Positions 53,255-62,900 of a stretch of DNA of 64,000 nt are shown piece after piece. Position 1 is the first letter of the stretch; every line of letters begins with the position of its first letter. The position numbers were made by a program, and so were the translations under genes. The stretch is from Rhodococcoides corynebacterioides. Lineage in GTDB: Bacteria > Actinomycetota > Actinomycetes > Mycobacteriales > Mycobacteriaceae. Location of the stretch: positions 123,359 to 187,358 of the forward strand of contig NZ_JABUBU010000004.1 of the NCBI RefSeq assembly GCF_019834675.1, read 5' to 3'. The notes beneath the pieces were generated by a model. That model had not been told where the DNA came from and did not search any database. It saw only the letters and a program-made list of their open reading frames with translations.

Positions 53255-53374
53255 CCGGAGCGTCGCCCCGACCGAAGTTGAACGGTGCGGTCCGCTCCCG
53301 TACCGTGGAGTGGTTGCCCGCACCGCCCGTGCCGGTCGCAGCTCCGTGTCCGCTACCGAGTAAGAGGTCGTTCG

Positions 53375-53950
53375 TTGTCTCCCGCCGCTCGTTCCCGTTC
53401 CACCGGCCCCGCTTCGGCGCTGGTGGTGGACACCCGTCGTCTCGGGCGGCGCGGTGGATCGATGATGCCGGTGCAGCGCACCGCGCCGGCGCCGTCGCGC
53501 ATCGGTCTGGACCTGATCGCGGTGCCGGAGGGTGCGGATCTCGAGCTCGACCTGCGGCTGGAGTCGGTCACCGAAGGTGTGCTGGTCAGCGGCACGGTCG
53601 ACGCCGACACCGAGGGGGAGTGCTCCCGGTGCCTCGAGCCGTTCACCTCGCACGTCCAGCTGCACCTGACCGAACTGTTCGCGTACCCGGACAGCGTGAC
53701 GGACGAGACGACGGACGCCGACGACGTCTACCGCGTCGAGGACGACGCGGTCGATCTTGAGCCGCTGATCGTCGACGTGGCGGGTCTCACACTGCCGCTC
53801 AGGCCGCTGTGCAGCGAGGACTGCCAGGGTCTGTGCCCGGAGTGCGGCGTCCGCCTGTCGATTGCGGAACCCGGGCATTCTCATGAGAGACTTGACCCTC
53901 GCTGGGCCGGTCTGGCAGCCAAGCTGCAGGACCAGGGCTCCGATACCTAG
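53375..53950 (+). CDS. DUF177 (YceD) family protein
   Basis: The protein (191 residues if started at TTG 53375) is a YceD/DUF177 family member that always precedes rpmF; YceD proteins are linked to 23S rRNA processing. It has a Cys pair in GECSRCLEPF and a CX4-5C ... CPEC zinc-like cluster (CSEDCQGLCPECG). The family start VVDTRRLGRRGGSM agrees with a start here; TAAGAGG at 53361-53367 is a reasonable ribosome site. Longer in-frame readings exist, and the exact start is the least certain point. Confidence 0.8.
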   Translation: MSPAARSRSTGPASALVVDTRRLGRRGGSMMPVQRTAPAPSRIGLDLIAVPEGADLELDLRLESVTEGVLVSGTVDADTEGECSRCLEPFTSHVQLHLTELFAYPDSVTDETTDADDVYRVEDDAVDLEPLIVDVAGLTLPLRPLCSEDCQGLCPECGVRLSIAEPGHSHERLDPRWAGLAAKLQDQGSDT

Positions 53951-53980
53951 TCCGCCGACGCGCCACGCGTCGACGCGACC

Positions 53981-54032
53981 AGCAGTAACACCGACAAGCA
54001 GCACTACCGACAAGCAGTAGCACCGAGCACGA
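53981..54032. repeat. Short repeat in the DUF177-rpmF gap
   Basis: ACCGACAAGCAG occurs twice with 17-nt spacing, and AGCAGTA/GCAGTAGCACCGA echo it. It is a local AT-richer patch just before the rpmF ribosome site (GAGGAG). Confidence 0.55.
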
Positions 54033-54044
54033 GGAGAAGTAGAA

Positions 54045-54227
54045 GTGGCTGTCCCGAAGCGCAAGATGTCGCGGTCCAACACCCGTTCGCGACGCAGCCA
54101 GTGGAAGACCACTGCACCCACGCTGATCTCGTGCCCCAACCGCGGATGCGGCGAGAAGACCCTGCCCCACACGGTGTGCCCGAACTGCGGCACCTACAAG
54201 GGTCGCCAGGTCACCGCGGCTGTCTGA
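54045..54227 (+). CDS. rpmF: 50S ribosomal protein L32
   Basis: L32 of 60 residues in the zinc-binding form: C30, C35, C45 and C48 (CPNRGC and CPNC). The basic N-terminus [20 protein letters not shown] is typical. The GTG start follows GAGGAG (54031-54036). It is a conserved neighbour of DUF177 and rnc. Confidence 0.96.
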   Translation: MAVPKRKMSRSNTRSRRSQWKTTAPTLISCPNRGCGEKTLPHTVCPNCGTYKGRQVTAAV

Positions 54228-54240
54228 TCGAGCATCGATC

Positions 54241-55023
54241 GTGACGGACCAGATCACGACACCGTCGCCCGAGAGCGGTGAGAGCGAGCACGCATCGCTT
54301 CTCGCCGCTCTCGGCGTTTCGGTACACTCCGAACTTCTCGAGCTGGCGTTGACCCACCGCTCATACGCGTACGAGCACGGCGGTCTGCCCACCAACGAGC
54401 GCCTCGAATTCCTCGGCGACTCGGTGCTGGGTCTGTCCATCACCGAGAAGCTGTACACCACGCATCCGGACAAGTCCGAGGGCGAACTCGCGAAGATCCG
54501 CGCCAGCGTGGTCAACATGCACGCCCTCGCCGAGGTGGCGCGGGGACTCGGCGACGGCGGCCTCGGCGCCCACCTGCGGTTGGGCAAGGGCGAGGAGATG
54601 ACCGGCGGTCGCGACAAGCCGTCCATCCTCGCCGACGGGATGGAATCCCTCCTCGGCGCGATCCATGTTCAGTACGGCATCGACACCGCCCGAGAGGTGG
54701 TCCTTCGCTTGTTCGCGGACCTGCTCGACCGGGGTCCCCGGCTGGGTGCCGGCCTCGACTGGAAGACCAGCCTGCAGGAGCTCACCGCCGAGAAGGGTCT
54801 GGGCGTGCCGGTCTACGAGATCTCGGCCACCGGACCGGACCACGACAAGGAGTTCACGGCCACGGTGCTGGTCGGCGGAACCCCGTTCGGAACCGGAATC
54901 GGGCGGACCAAGAAAGAAGCCGAGCAGCGCGCCGCCGGCACCGCATGGAACGACCTGTCCGACGGCACCCCGGCCGTCCCGGCCGCCGGGGTCGGCACGG
55001 CGCCGACAGCTCCGGGGGTCTGA
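54241..55023 (+). CDS. rnc: Ribonuclease III
   Basis: RNase III cleaves double-stranded RNA in rRNA and mRNA maturation. The 260-residue protein has the signature [14 protein letters not shown], the second catalytic acid in [15 protein letters not shown], and a C-terminal dsRNA-binding domain ([14 protein letters not shown] ... [16 protein letters not shown]). A short Pro/Ala-rich tail follows. It is 13 nt after rpmF and 7 nt before mutM. Confidence 0.96.
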   Translation: MTDQITTPSPESGESEHASLLAALGVSVHSELLELALTHRSYAYEHGGLPTNERLEFLGDSVLGLSITEKLYTTHPDKSEGELAKIRASVVNMHALAEVARGLGDGGLGAHLRLGKGEEMTGGRDKPSILADGMESLLGAIHVQYGIDTAREVVLRLFADLLDRGPRLGAGLDWKTSLQELTAEKGLGVPVYEISATGPDHDKEFTATVLVGGTPFGTGIGRTKKEAEQRAAGTAWNDLSDGTPAVPAAGVGTAPTAPGV

Positions 55024-55030
55024 CCCGCCG

Positions 55031-55942
55031 GTGCCCGAGCTCCCCGAGGTCGAGGTCGTGCGGCGTGGTCTGAACGACCACGTCGTCGGGTCCGTGCTGC
55101 ACCGCGTCGAGGTGCTGCACCCGCGCGCGGCGCGGCGGCACGAGCCCGGCAGTCTCGACCTCGAGTCCCGGCTCGCCGGAACCGAGGTGCGCGCGGTCGA
55201 CCGGCGCGGCAAGTACCTCTGGCTGGTGGTCGCACCCCCCGGCGCCGACGTCACGCGCGCCGGAGCCGCCGAAGCCGCCGAAGCCGCCGAAGCCATTGTC
55301 GTGCACCTCGGCATGAGCGGGCAGATGCTGGTGCAGCCCACCACCGCGCCCGCCGAGAAGCACCTCCGCATCCGCGTCGACCTCGGCGACGACCGCGAAC
55401 TCCGTTTCGTCGACCAGCGCACGTTCGGTGGCTGGGCCGTGGCCGACCTGGTCGACTCCGGCGGCACCCTCGTGCCCGCTCCGGTCGCGCACATCGCCCG
55501 CGACCCGCTCGACCCGCTGTTCGACGTCGAGCAGGTGGTGGCGACGATGCGCGGCAAGCACACCGAGATCAAGCGAGCCCTGCTCGACCAGACCGTCGTG
55601 TCGGGCGTCGGCAACATCTATGCCGACGAGTCGTTGTGGCGCAGCAAGATTCATGGTGCCCGCCTCACCGATTCCCTCACCCGGCCGGCCCTGCGGCGGG
55701 TGCTGCACCACGCCCATGCGGTGATGGGGGAGGCCCTCGCCCAGGGCGGCACGTCGTTCGACGCGCTCTACGTCAACGTCAACGGACAGTCCGGGTACTT
55801 CGATCGGTCCCTGGCCGCCTACGGGCAGGAGGGCCTGCCGTGCCCGCGCTGCGGCGCCCCCATCCGGCGGGAGAAGTTCATGAACCGCTCTTCGTTCAGC
55901 TGCCCCCGGTGTCAGCCGCGTCCGCGGGTGCGCCGCGCGTAA
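55031..55942 (+). CDS. mutM: Formamidopyrimidine-DNA glycosylase
   Basis: MutM (Fpg) removes 8-oxoguanine and other oxidised purines. The start [14 protein letters not shown] is diagnostic: after Met removal Pro2 is the nucleophile and Glu3 the acid. The 303-residue protein has an extra Ala/Glu insertion (AEAAEAAEA, three copies of GCCGAAGCC at 55267-55293) near residue 80, then [23 protein letters not shown] and the zinc finger [19 protein letters not shown] and CPRC complete it. It links to mutT1 and ung as part of the repair set here. Confidence 0.95.
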   Translation: MPELPEVEVVRRGLNDHVVGSVLHRVEVLHPRAARRHEPGSLDLESRLAGTEVRAVDRRGKYLWLVVAPPGADVTRAGAAEAAEAAEAIVVHLGMSGQMLVQPTTAPAEKHLRIRVDLGDDRELRFVDQRTFGGWAVADLVDSGGTLVPAPVAHIARDPLDPLFDVEQVVATMRGKHTEIKRALLDQTVVSGVGNIYADESLWRSKIHGARLTDSLTRPALRRVLHHAHAVMGEALAQGGTSFDALYVNVNGQSGYFDRSLAAYGQEGLPCPRCGAPIRREKFMNRSSFSCPRCQPRPRVRRA

Positions 55943-55994
55943 GGAACGCGCAAACGAGACGAGCCGACGCGGCGACGTCGGCCATGATGGACCC

Positions 55995-56720
55995 GTGACC
56001 TCGGGACAGCCCTCCGTGGCCGGCGACGCGCCGCCGCGTACGCGCGTGCTCGTGGTCGACGACGAGCCGGGGCTGGTGCGGGCGCTGCGCATCAATCTCG
56101 GCGTCCGCGGGTACGACGTGACGACGGCGACCACGGGTGCCGGAGCGTTGCGCGCGGCGGCGTACACCAAGCCCGACGTGGTGGTGCTCGACCTCGGACT
56201 GCCGGACCTCGACGGGCTCGAGGTGCTCGCCGGGCTGCGGGGATGGACGGCGGTGCCCGTCGTCGTGCTGTCCGCGCGGACCGATTCGGCGGACAAGGTC
56301 GACGCCCTCGACGCCGGCGCCGACGACTACGTGACCAAGCCCTTCGGCATGGACGAGTTCCTCGCGCGCCTGCGGGCGGCCGTGCGGCGCGGGTCGGCCG
56401 CGACGGCGGCGGACGCCGAACCGGTGGTCGAGACCGACGCCTTCACCGTCGACCTCCCGGCCAAGACCGTGACCCGTGACGGCGTCGCCGTGCACCTGAC
56501 GCCCACCGAGTGGGGGATGCTCGAGATGCTGGTGCGGCACCGCGGCCGGTTGGTGAGCCAGAAGGAGATCCTGCGGCAGGTGTGGGGGCCGGCGTACGAG
56601 TCGGAGACGCACTACCTCCGGGTCTACCTCGGCCAACTGCGGCGCAAGCTGGAGGTGGACCCGTCGCACCCCCGGCATCTGCTCACCGAGGCCGGCATGG
56701 GCTACCGATTCCAGGTCTGA
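55995..56720 (+). CDS. OmpR/KdpE-type response regulator without a partner kinase
   Basis: The 241-residue protein has a receiver domain (TRVLVVDDEPGLVRALRIN) with phospho-acceptor D66 in VVVLDLGLPD and K115 in DYVTKPF. The C-terminal winged-helix OmpR-type domain runs from about residue 145 (LTPTEWGMLEMLVRHRGRLV ... YLRVYLGQLRRKLE). It resembles KdpE, but no kdpD or kdpFABC genes are near. It therefore either works with a distant kinase or is a lone regulator. The GTG at 55995 follows a short gap from mutM. It does not appear to be part of the flippase gene downstream. Confidence 0.88.
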   Translation: MTSGQPSVAGDAPPRTRVLVVDDEPGLVRALRINLGVRGYDVTTATTGAGALRAAAYTKPDVVVLDLGLPDLDGLEVLAGLRGWTAVPVVVLSARTDSADKVDALDAGADDYVTKPFGMDEFLARLRAAVRRGSAATAADAEPVVETDAFTVDLPAKTVTRDGVAVHLTPTEWGMLEMLVRHRGRLVSQKEILRQVWGPAYESETHYLRVYLGQLRRKLEVDPSHPRHLLTEAGMGYRFQV

Positions 56721-56756
56721 CCTGCCTGCCTGCGGCTTCGACGCACTCACCCGGGT

Positions 56757-56762
56757 TAGGTT
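56757..56762 (+). promoter_or_regulatory. Leaderless -10 box of the flippase-fusion gene
   Basis: TAGGTT with a 7-nt gap to the GTG at 56770; it favours this start over TTG 56761. Confidence 0.5.
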
Positions 56763-56769
56763 GACCAGC

Positions 56770-59145
56770 GTGCAGGTCGACGGACGCCAGATCCCGGTCC
56801 ACGGGAACGTGTTGCAACCGTTGACCCGTCGCACCAGCGACATCCTGCGGGTGGTCGCGTCCGCCGTCTTCCTGGGCCTCGTGATCGTGGGGTCGGTGAT
56901 CACCCGCAGCCAGTGGATGGCCCTCGAGCGGTCGATCTCGGACATCGTCGGGGTGCTCACCCCGAGCCAGTCGAATGCCGTCTACCTGGTCTACAGCATC
57001 GCGATCCTCGCGTTGCCGTTCACCGTTCTCGCCGGTCTGGTGGCGGCGCGGCGCTGGCGTCTGCTCGGCGGGTACCTCGCCGCGGCGGCCATCGCCGCGC
57101 TGTCGCTGTCCATCAGTCCCAGCGGAATCTCGGCGCCCGGCTGGCACATCGACGAATCCACCCGACTCGACACCCTCGCCTCCCAGGTGCTCGACGATCC
57201 GCGGTGGATCGCGATCGTCGCCGCCGTGCTCACCGTCTCCGGTCCCGGTCTGCCGGCCCGGTGGCGTCGTACCTGGTGGTTCCTGCTTCTCGCATTCGTC
57301 CCCATCCATCTGGTGGTGAGCACCGTGGTCCCCGCGCGATCGTTGATCGGGTTGTCGGTGGGGTGGCTGGCCGGATCGGTGGTGGTGCTCGTGGTGGGCA
57401 CGCCCGCCCTCGAGGTGCCCCTCGATCGGGCCGTGCGCGAACTGGGGCGGCGCGGCGTGTCCGTGACCGCCCTGACCGTGGTGCGTCCGGCGGGAGCCGG
57501 GCCGCTGCTCCTCTCCGGGGACACCGGCGCCGCGGGCCCCGGCGTCGTCATCGAACTCTTCGGGCCCAATCAACGCAGCCGCGGTGCCCTGCGGTACCTC
57601 CAGCGCATCGTGACGTTGCGGCCCAACGAAAACGCCCCACTGCACGCCTCCCAGCGCCGCGCGGTGGAGCATCGAGCGCTCATGGGTATCGCCGTGGATG
57701 CGCTCGGCGTCTCGGCGATCACGCCCACCGCGGTGGCCGACCTCGGACGCGGGTGGGTCCTGTACGCACACAGCGTCGCTCGGGGTCGACCGCCCGAGCC
57801 CGGGCGTCAGGAGGACGTCGTCGCGATGTGGCGCACTCTCGGCGTGCTGCGGTCCCGGCAGATCGCGCATGGCTCCCTGCGTCCCTCCGAGGTGCGTCTC
57901 GACGTCGACGACACCGCGCTGCTCGACGGGTTCGGCACGGCGGAGCTCGGGGCGTCGCCCGCTCGGTTGCGCACGGACGCCGCGCAACTGCTGCTCACCA
58001 CGGCGTCGTTGGTGGGCCCGGACGCCGCCGTGGACGCGGCGGTGACCCGGCTGGGGGAGACCGACGTGGTGGCGGCCTCACGCCGACTGACGCCGTCGGC
58101 CATTCCCCGGCTCGTGCGCGAGGAGATCGAGGACGCCAAGGCGTTGATGACCGCGACGCGGGACACGGTGGCCGCGCGGACCGGCATCGGCACCATCACG
58201 GCCGAACAGGTCACCCGGTTCTCGCGCAACCAGATCATCCAGCTGGTCCTGCTCATCGCCCTGGTCTACGTGGCGTACCCGTTCGTCGGGCAGCTGCCGA
58301 CCTTCGCGACCGAGCTGCGCTCGATCGACTGGGGTTGGGCCGCAGCGGGACTCGCGATCTCCGCCGCGACGTACTTCGGTGCGGCGGCGGCACTGTGGGC
58401 GTGTGCGAGCGGACAGGTGAGCTACTGGCACACGACGGTGATGCAGGTGGCCAATACGTTCGCCGCCACCACCACGCCCGCGGGCGTCGGCGGTCTCGCG
58501 CTGTCCGTGCGGTTCCTGCAGAAGGGTGGGGTGTCGGTGGCCCGGTCCACCGCGGCCGTCGCGCTGCAGCAACTCGTGCAGGTCATCGCGCACGTCACGC
58601 TGCTGGTCGCGTTCTCGGTCGCGGCGGGCCAGTCCGCCGACCTCGCCCGCTTCGTTCCCGGCACGACCATCCTCTACCTGATCGCCGGGGTGGCGTTCGG
58701 CGTGCTCGGTGCGTTTCTCTTCGTCCCCACGCTGCGACGATTCCTGCGCACCGCCGTGCGGCCGCAGCTGGCGGAAGTGTGGGCCGACCTGCGCGATCTG
58801 GCACGCAACCCCGGCCGGTTCGCGATCATCGTCGCCGGGTGCGCCGCCACGACCCTCGGCGCCGCCGCGGCGCTCTGGGTCAGCGTGGAAGCGTTCGGCG
58901 GCGGCACCACCTTCGTCACCGTCACGGTCGTCACCATGATCGGCGGCACCCTCGCCTCGGCCGCACCCACACCCGGCGGGGTCGGCGCCGTGGAGGCGGC
59001 GCTGATCGGCGGACTCGCCGCCTTCGGTCTTCCCGCCGCGGTGGCGGTGCCCTCCGTCCTGCTCTATCGCGTCCTCACCTGCTGGATCCCGGTGTTCCTC
59101 GGCTGGCCGATCATGCGCTGGATGACCCGACGCGAGCTGATCTGA
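56770..59145 (+). CDS. Pseudokinase-flippase fusion (lysylphosphatidylglycerol synthase TM-domain family)
   Basis: The 791-residue membrane protein has three parts. An N-terminal block of about six helices (residues 25-220) is followed by a kinase-like region with HGSLRPSEVRLDVDD in place of a catalytic loop and LLDGFGTAEL where DFG should be. The catalytic Asp and Asn are changed (HGSL, SEVR), so it is a pseudokinase. The C-terminal half (about 485-791) is a UPF0104/TIGR00374-type flippase domain of eight helices (AATTTPAGVGGLALSVRF, APTPGGVGAVEAALIGGL). No aminoacyl-transfer domain is present. A lipid or polyprenyl-linked substrate is possible; function is unknown. Confidence 0.82.
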   Translation: MQVDGRQIPVHGNVLQPLTRRTSDILRVVASAVFLGLVIVGSVITRSQWMALERSISDIVGVLTPSQSNAVYLVYSIAILALPFTVLAGLVAARRWRLLGGYLAAAAIAALSLSISPSGISAPGWHIDESTRLDTLASQVLDDPRWIAIVAAVLTVSGPGLPARWRRTWWFLLLAFVPIHLVVSTVVPARSLIGLSVGWLAGSVVVLVVGTPALEVPLDRAVRELGRRGVSVTALTVVRPAGAGPLLLSGDTGAAGPGVVIELFGPNQRSRGALRYLQRIVTLRPNENAPLHASQRRAVEHRALMGIAVDALGVSAITPTAVADLGRGWVLYAHSVARGRPPEPGRQEDVVAMWRTLGVLRSRQIAHGSLRPSEVRLDVDDTALLDGFGTAELGASPARLRTDAAQLLLTTASLVGPDAAVDAAVTRLGETDVVAASRRLTPSAIPRLVREEIEDAKALMTATRDTVAARTGIGTITAEQVTRFSRNQIIQLVLLIALVYVAYPFVGQLPTFATELRSIDWGWAAAGLAISAATYFGAAAALWACASGQVSYWHTTVMQVANTFAATTTPAGVGGLALSVRFLQKGGVSVARSTAAVALQQLVQVIAHVTLLVAFSVAAGQSADLARFVPGTTILYLIAGVAFGVLGAFLFVPTLRRFLRTAVRPQLAEVWADLRDLARNPGRFAIIVAGCAATTLGAAAALWVSVEAFGGGTTFVTVTVVTMIGGTLASAAPTPGGVGAVEAALIGGLAAFGLPAAVAVPSVLLYRVLTCWIPVFLGWPIMRWMTRRELI

Positions 59146-59153
59146 CCACCCCC

Positions 59154-59159
59154 TACGAT
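59154..59159 (+). promoter_or_regulatory. Leaderless -10 box of osmC
   Basis: TACGAT with a 6-nt gap to the ATG at 59166. Confidence 0.5.
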
Positions 59160-59165
59160 CGGGCC

Positions 59166-59576
59166 ATGGCTGAACTGTGGGTCGAGCGCACCGGCACCCG
59201 CCGCTACACGGGCAAGAGCGACCGCGGGGCGGAGGTGTTGATCGGGTCGGAGGACGTCCCCGGTGTCTTCACCCCCGGTGAGTTGCTCAAGATCGCGCTC
59301 GCCGCCTGCACCGGGATGAGCTCGGATCGCCCCCTCGCCCGTCGCCTCGGCGAGAACTACGACGCGACGGTGCGCGTCTCCGGCACCGCGGACCGCGACA
59401 ACGAGGTGTATCCGCGACTCGACGAGATCCTCCAGGTCGATCTCAGCGAGCTGGACGCCGAGGCGCAGGAGCGGCTGCTCACCGTCGTGACCAAGGCCGT
59501 CGACAAGGTGTGCACCGTGGGACGCACTCTGAAGGCCGGCACCGAGGTGACCCTCTCGGTCGAGGTCGACGGATGA
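59166..59576 (+). CDS. OsmC/Ohr-family protein
   Basis: This is a small (136-residue) OsmC-like protein, a thiol-dependent peroxidase family that reduces organic hydroperoxides. The start AELWVERTGTRRYTG is typical of the actinobacterial branch. The first active cysteine is in LAACTGMSS near residue 49 and the second in VDKVCTVGRTL near 115. The stop overlaps the acyP ATG. In M. tuberculosis Rv2923c is at this place between fpg and smc. Confidence 0.88.
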   Translation: MAELWVERTGTRRYTGKSDRGAEVLIGSEDVPGVFTPGELLKIALAACTGMSSDRPLARRLGENYDATVRVSGTADRDNEVYPRLDEILQVDLSELDAEAQERLLTVVTKAVDKVCTVGRTLKAGTEVTLSVEVDG

Positions 59577-59866
59577 CCGAGGCAGCCGAGACACAGGACG
59601 AGCGACTCGACGCTTGGGTCCACGGCACGGTCCAGGGTGTCGGCTTCCGCTGGTGGACCCGCTCGCGTGCCCTCGAACTCGGCCTGGTCGGCTCGGCCAC
59701 CAACACCGCCGACGGCCGGGTGCACGTGATCGCCGAGGGGCCGAGCGACCGTCTCGACGCCCTGCTCGCCGCGCTGCGTTCGGACGCGACGCCCGGCGCG
59801 GTGACCACCGTGGTGGACAGCCGCGGTCCCGCGCGCGGGGGCCTGTCGGGCTTCGTCGAACGGTAG
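59573..59866 (+). CDS. acyP: Acylphosphatase
   Basis: Acylphosphatase of 97 residues hydrolyses carboxyl-phosphate bonds. The signature [17 protein letters not shown] carries the catalytic Arg. The second motif [13 protein letters not shown] supplies the Asn. The ATG overlaps the osmC stop (ATGA). Its stop codon TAG is the first part of a TAGGCT -10 box (59864-59869), so a promoter for the smc region begins on it. Confidence 0.93.
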   Translation: MTEAAETQDERLDAWVHGTVQGVGFRWWTRSRALELGLVGSATNTADGRVHVIAEGPSDRLDALLAALRSDATPGAVTTVVDSRGPARGGLSGFVER

Positions 59867-59869
59867 GCT
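59864..59869 (+). promoter_or_regulatory. -10 box ahead of smc
   Basis: TAGGCT overlaps the acyP stop codon. It lies 8 nt before the GTG of the small ORF at 59878 and 76 nt before the smc start, so the smc transcript probably begins near 59876-59878. Confidence 0.5.
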
Positions 59870-59877
59870 GCTCAGCC

Positions 59878-59955
59878 GTGCATCCGACCACTCCCACGCC
59901 GACGTCCCGTCGTCGCGTGACGGCCGAGGCGGGTCGGACACTGCCGTGCACCTGA
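59878..59955 (+). CDS. Possible leaderless upstream ORF overlapping smc
   Basis: A 25-codon ORF ([20 protein letters not shown] and five more residues, then TGA) starts where the TAGGCT box predicts the transcript start and overlaps the smc GTG by 10 nt. It is too short for ordinary gene callers. The peptide itself shows no motif; its role, if any, would be translational coupling to smc. It could be chance. Confidence 0.35.
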   Translation: MHPTTPTPTSRRRVTAEAGRTLPCT

Positions 59956-62900
59956 AGAGCCTGACGCTGAAGGGCTTCAAGTCCTTCGCCTCCGCGACGA
60001 CCCTGCGCTTCGAGCCGGGGATCACGTGTGTCGTCGGACCGAACGGCTCCGGCAAGTCCAACGTGGTCGACGCCCTCACCTGGGTGATGGGCGAGCAGGG
60101 CGCCAAGGCGCTGCGCGGCGGGAAGATGGAGGACGTCATCTTCGCCGGCACGTCCGGTCGCGCGGCCCTCGGCCGCGCCGAGGTGACGCTGACCATCGAC
60201 AACGCCGACGGGGCGCTGCCCATCGACTACTCCGAGGTCTCCATCACCCGGCGCATGTTCCGCGACGGCGCCGGCGAGTACGAGATCAACGGGTCGTCCT
60301 GCCGACTCATGGACGTGCAGGAACTGCTCAGCGACTCCGGCATCGGCCGCGAGATGCACGTCATCGTCGGTCAGGGGCGTCTCGCCGCCATCCTCGAATC
60401 GCGGCCCGAGGACCGCCGCGCCTTCATCGAGGAGGCGGCCGGCGTGCTCAAGCACCGCAAGCGCAAGGAGAAGGCGCTCCGCAAGCTCGACGCGATGCAG
60501 GCCAACCTCGCCCGGCTGACCGACCTCACCACCGAACTCCGCCGCCAGCTCAAGCCGCTCGGGCGGCAGGCGGAGGTGGCCCGACGGGCGCAGACCGTGC
60601 AGGCCGATCTGCGGGATGCGCGCCTGCGCCTCGCGGCCGACGATCTGGTGACCCGGCGCCGCGAACTCGCGGAGCAGTCCCGCGACGAGGACCGCATCCG
60701 GACCGAGCAGGCCGCGGTCGCCGACGCTCTCGCGGAGGGCGAGGCGGTGCTGGCCCGAGCGGAAGCCGAGCTGGCGCAGCTCACCCCCAGTGCCGAGGCC
60801 GCCGCGGCCGGCTGGTTCGAATTGTCCGCCCTGGCCGAACGGGTCGGGGCCACGGTCCGCATCGCCACCGAACGCGCGCGGCACCTCGACGCCGACCCCG
60901 ACGACCGACACGGACCGGACCCCGACGAGCTCGACGACCGCGCCGAGGAGATGGCCGAGGAGGAGGAGCGGCTCGCCGAGGGCGTCGAGATGGCGCGGGA
61001 GTCCCTCGAGGCCGCCCGCGACGAGCTGGCCGACCGGGAGGCGGCGGCCGCCGACGCCGAGCGAGCCCACGCGGCCGCGGTACGCGCCGTCGCCGATCGC
61101 CGAGAAGGGTTGGCGCGCTTGGCCGGTCGTCTCGACGGTCTCCGGGCGCGCGTGGAGTCGCACGACGCGGAGATGGCCCGCCTGAGCGCTGCCATCGAGG
61201 ACGCCACGCGGCGCGGCGACGAGGCGCGGACCGAGTTCGAGGCGGTCCAGGATCGAGTGGGGGAACTCGACGCCGGCGAGGCCGGTCTCGACCGACAGCA
61301 CGAGCGCGCCGTGGACTCCGCGGCGCGCGCCGACGCGCGGGTGGCCGAACTGCAGGCGCAGGAGCGGGAGGCCGCTCACCGGGTCGCGTCGCTGCGTGCC
61401 CGCATCGAAGCGCTGCAGACGACGTTGGACCGCGGTGACGGCGGTGCCTGGCTCGCCGACCGGGGCCTGGCCGACGGGGGTCGGCTCGGCGACCACCTGA
61501 CCGTCGCCGCCGGGTACGAGGTGGCGGTGGCCGCCGCGCTCGGCGCGGGCGCGGACGCCGTGGTCGTCTCGTCCGGCGACCGCGCACACGAGGCGCTGCG
61601 AGCGCTCCGGGACGACGACGGGGGCCGCGCGGCGATCGTCCACCGCACGGAACGCGCGTCGTCCGCCGCCGCCGGGACGAACGCCGCCGGTGACGACGAC
61701 GCCGGGGGAGTGGCGGCGATCTCCGTCGTGACCGCGGACGACGCGGTGCACGACGCCGTCGCGTCGTTGCTGGCGGGAGTGCGCATCGTCGAGACCGACG
61801 CCGAGGCGGCGGCCGTCGTGGACTCCGATCCGCGGGCGCGGGCCGTCACGCGGCGCGGTGATCTGGTCGGCCGCGGGTGGATCACCGGCGGCTCCGACCG
61901 GCGACCGAGCACCCTCGAGGTGCAGGCGACCATCGACGAGTCCACGGCCGAGCTGGCGGAGAGCGAACGCCGCGTCGGCGAGGCGCTGGCGGCCCTGTCC
62001 GGGGCGCTCGCCGAACAGGCCGACCGCCGCGAGGCCGCCGAACAGGCCCTGGCCGCGCTGACCGAATCGGACGCCGCCATGTCCGCGATCTACGAACAAC
62101 TCGGCCGGCTCGGCCAGGTCACCCGACTGGCGGAGAAGGACGCCGACCGCCTGCGGGAGCAGCGCCGCCGGGCGGAGGACCAGCGCGACGAGGCCGCGAC
62201 GGCCCTGGCCGAGCTCGAGGAGCGCGTCCGGCTGGCCGAGGACGACGCGGCCGGCGACGGCGAGGACGGCGACGCCGGCGAGGACTGGGCGATCGCCCGC
62301 GAGGAGGCGGCGGCCGCCGTCGCCGAGGTGCGGGCGGTGGAGGTCGAGGCCCGCCTCGCCCTGCGGACGGCCGAGGAACGCGCGCAGTCGGTCCGGGGAC
62401 GGGCCGAGGGGTTGCGGCGTCAGGCCCGCATCGAGCGGGAGACCCGTGCCCGCGCCGAGGTCGCCCGCGCTCGCCGCGCGCGTTCGGCCGCCGTGGCCGC
62501 GGCGGTCGCCGAGTCCGGCACCGCCCTGCTGGGCCGGCTCGACCTCGTCGTCGCCGACGCGGCGTCGACCCGCGACGATCTGACCCGCCGCCGCACCGAG
62601 CGCGCCGCGGAGGTGGACCGCACCCGCGAGCAGGTCCGGGCCCTGGCCGCGCGGGCTGCGCAGCTGACCGATGCGGTGCACCGGGACGAGGTCGCCAAGG
62701 CACAGGCCGTGCTGCGGATCGAACAGCTCGAACAGGGCGTCGTCGAGCAGTTCGCCATCGCACCCGACGATCTGATCGCCGAGTACGGCCCCGACGTCGC
62801 GCTCCCGCCCACCGAACTGGAGATGGCGGAGTACGAGCAGGCCAAGGAACGTGGCGAGCAGGTCACCCGGCCAGCACCGCTGCCCTTCGACCGCGCCGAG

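Noticed and set aside
53951..54044. Small RNA gene between DUF177 and rpmF
   Set aside because: Only a short direct repeat and the rpmF ribosome site are visible; no promoter or terminator frames an RNA.
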